NCBI GenBank assembly: GCA_017549085.1
Contig: JAFYVO010000426.1
Location: 1 to 6,496 of the forward strand
Length of the DNA: 6,496 bases
Reading direction: 5' to 3'
Origin: Thermoguttaceae bacterium
GTDB taxonomy: Bacteria; Planctomycetota; Planctomycetia; Pirellulales; Thermoguttaceae
A model generated the notes under the pieces. The model ran no database searches. It saw only the letters and a list, made by a program, of their open reading frames with translations, and was not told the DNA's origin. The translations under genes and the position numbers were made by a program. Below, one piece after another: positions 5,765 to 6,496 of the stretch; position 1 is the stretch's first letter; each line of letters begins with the position of its first letter.

Positions 5765-6496
5765 TTATTCGACGACTCGCGCGACGACGTCGTCGAGCCA
5801 AACTTCGCCGAGACCGGAGAACTCGAAGCGAATGCGCGTCGAACCGTCGTTGACGGCGCGACGGTAAAAAGCGAAACGGCGCCAATCGGTTTTGTCGCGG
5901 AAACGGAGCGCGAGCGCCTCGTCCCCTTGGTTGTCGTAAATTTTAACGCCGTCGACCGAATTGGACAACGTTTGAGGAATCTTGATCCAACCTTGAACGC
6001 AAATCGTTTGTCCAACGCGAGTTGGAAACTCCGTTTCGAGCGTCGCGGCGGGCGCTTCGACTTCGACCGGCGCGCGTTTTTCCGGCGCCGAAACGACGAC
6101 GCGCAAACCGTTCGAGCCGGTGCGAGCGGCGGCGTTTTCCAACGTAACGCGAGCGGTAATCGACGACTCGTTGTAACTTAAACTCCAACCGTCGGCGTTC
6201 CAAGTCGCGGCGTTTTCGAAGTCGCCTCCGCGAACGAGGTTGTCGCCGGTCGGACGCAGGGCGCCGGAGAGAATCTTTTCGTAAAGTTCGAGATACTCCG
6301 GCATATCGTAAAAGGAAGTCGAAAGGGGCGTCGTCGGACGGTTCAACTCGTTGCGGGTCGCGGCGCGCCAAAACTCTCGTTCGATCGCGCGGAGTTCGCG
6401 GGTCGCTCTTTCCGCCGCTAAATAGGCTTCCGAATCGTCGCGAAGCTCTAAATAGCGGTCGGCTTGCAAGAGCGCGGCGTTGGCCTTTTCAACGAC
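5765..6496 (-). CDS. C-terminal part of a large protein with a CBM-like beta-sandwich (runs off right edge)
   Basis: The minus frame is open from the right edge to TAA 5767-5765, giving 243 residues. The frame continues without a stop through the possible TTG at 6469, so the true N-terminus lies outside. Residues 1-50 are helical and charged (ADRYLELRDD, ATRELRAIEREFW). Next comes RPTTPLSTSFYDMPEYLELY (53-72), a linker I associate with long planctomycete proteins. Residues 86-243 look like a jelly-roll carbohydrate-binding-type domain: NLVRGGDFEN (86-95), DGWSLSYNE, GSNGLRVVVSAP (127-138), the strand region VGQTICVQGWIKIP (161-174), and the closing GLGEVWLDDVVARVV (228-242), where the W-x-D-D pattern is typical of such sandwiches. 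Ligand and enzymatic partner domain cannot be told. It ends 36 bases from the convergent repeat-protein gene. Likely secreted or envelope-associated, by inference only. Confidence 0.82.
   Translation of the reverse strand, partial: VVEKANAALLQADRYLELRDDSEAYLAAERATRELRAIEREFWRAATRNELNRPTTPLSTSFYDMPEYLELYEKILSGALRPTGDNLVRGGDFENAATWNADGWSLSYNESSITARVTLENAAARTGSNGLRVVVSAPEKRAPVEVEAPAATLETEFPTRVGQTICVQGWIKIPQTLSNSVDGVKIYDNQGDEALALRFRDKTDWRRFAFYRRAVNDGSTRIRFEFSGLGEVWLDDVVARVVE

Noticed and set aside
5124..6015. Long minus-strand open frames over the end of the repeat protein and the right-edge gene
   Set aside because: They are Arg/Ser- or Ser/Val-rich, cross two real genes in different registers and lack motifs. 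The 5765-6496 frame has coherent domain features.
1..6496. CRISPR array, tRNA, rRNA, insertion sequence or attachment site
   Set aside because: No regularly spaced repeats, cloverleaf-like segments, transposase motifs or terminal inverted repeats were seen on reading both strands.

Overview
The window looks like chromosomal DNA of a planctomycete. Two genes point there. One is a secreted, cysteine-bearing repeat protein of the YTV-like type (repeats such as VPVTTYxPET, and a central segment with paired cysteines and YWDPATG). The other is the C-terminal part of a long protein whose 'RPTTPLSTSFYDMPEYLELY ... NLVRGGDFE' layout I associate with large planctomycete proteins ending in a carbohydrate-binding-like beta-sandwich. 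Both assignments come from remembered family patterns, not from a search. The DNA is strongly biased to CpG-containing words (GCG, ACG, TCG, CCG and GAC codons). This keeps many Arg-rich false frames open, so most long frames opposite the real genes are shadows.

Layout. Positions 1-3318 hold a four-gene minus-strand cluster, read right to left: a MoxR-type AAA+ ATPase (3318-2227), a 116-residue HEPN-like protein with an R-x4-H motif and a C-terminal membrane segment (2143-1793), an unrecognised 377-residue soluble protein (1731-598), and the N-terminal 182 residues of an RtcB-family RNA ligase that runs off the left edge (548-1). Spacers are 83, 61 and 49 bases, so one transcription unit is plausible. 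Each spacer carries a TTAA word, and an identical 9-mer, AACGGTTAA on the + strand, occurs in or at the edge of all three. A 310-base divergent spacer (3319-3628) separates this cluster from the plus-strand YTV-like gene (3629-5728), which has a clear AGGAG ribosome binding site. That gene converges, across 36 bases, on a minus-strand gene (5765 to beyond 6496) that is open at the right edge.

How the genes may work together. The repeat protein and the right-edge gene fit cell-envelope or extracellular roles. The minus-strand cluster is more intriguing. A HEPN fold with R-x4-H is the hallmark of metal-independent RNases that leave 2',3'-cyclic phosphate and 5'-OH ends, and RtcB is the ligase that rejoins such ends. 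Both sit in one apparent operon behind a MoxR ATPase. A cut-and-repair or stress-sensing module is a testable inference only; nothing in the sequence proves that the HEPN-like protein is a nuclease.
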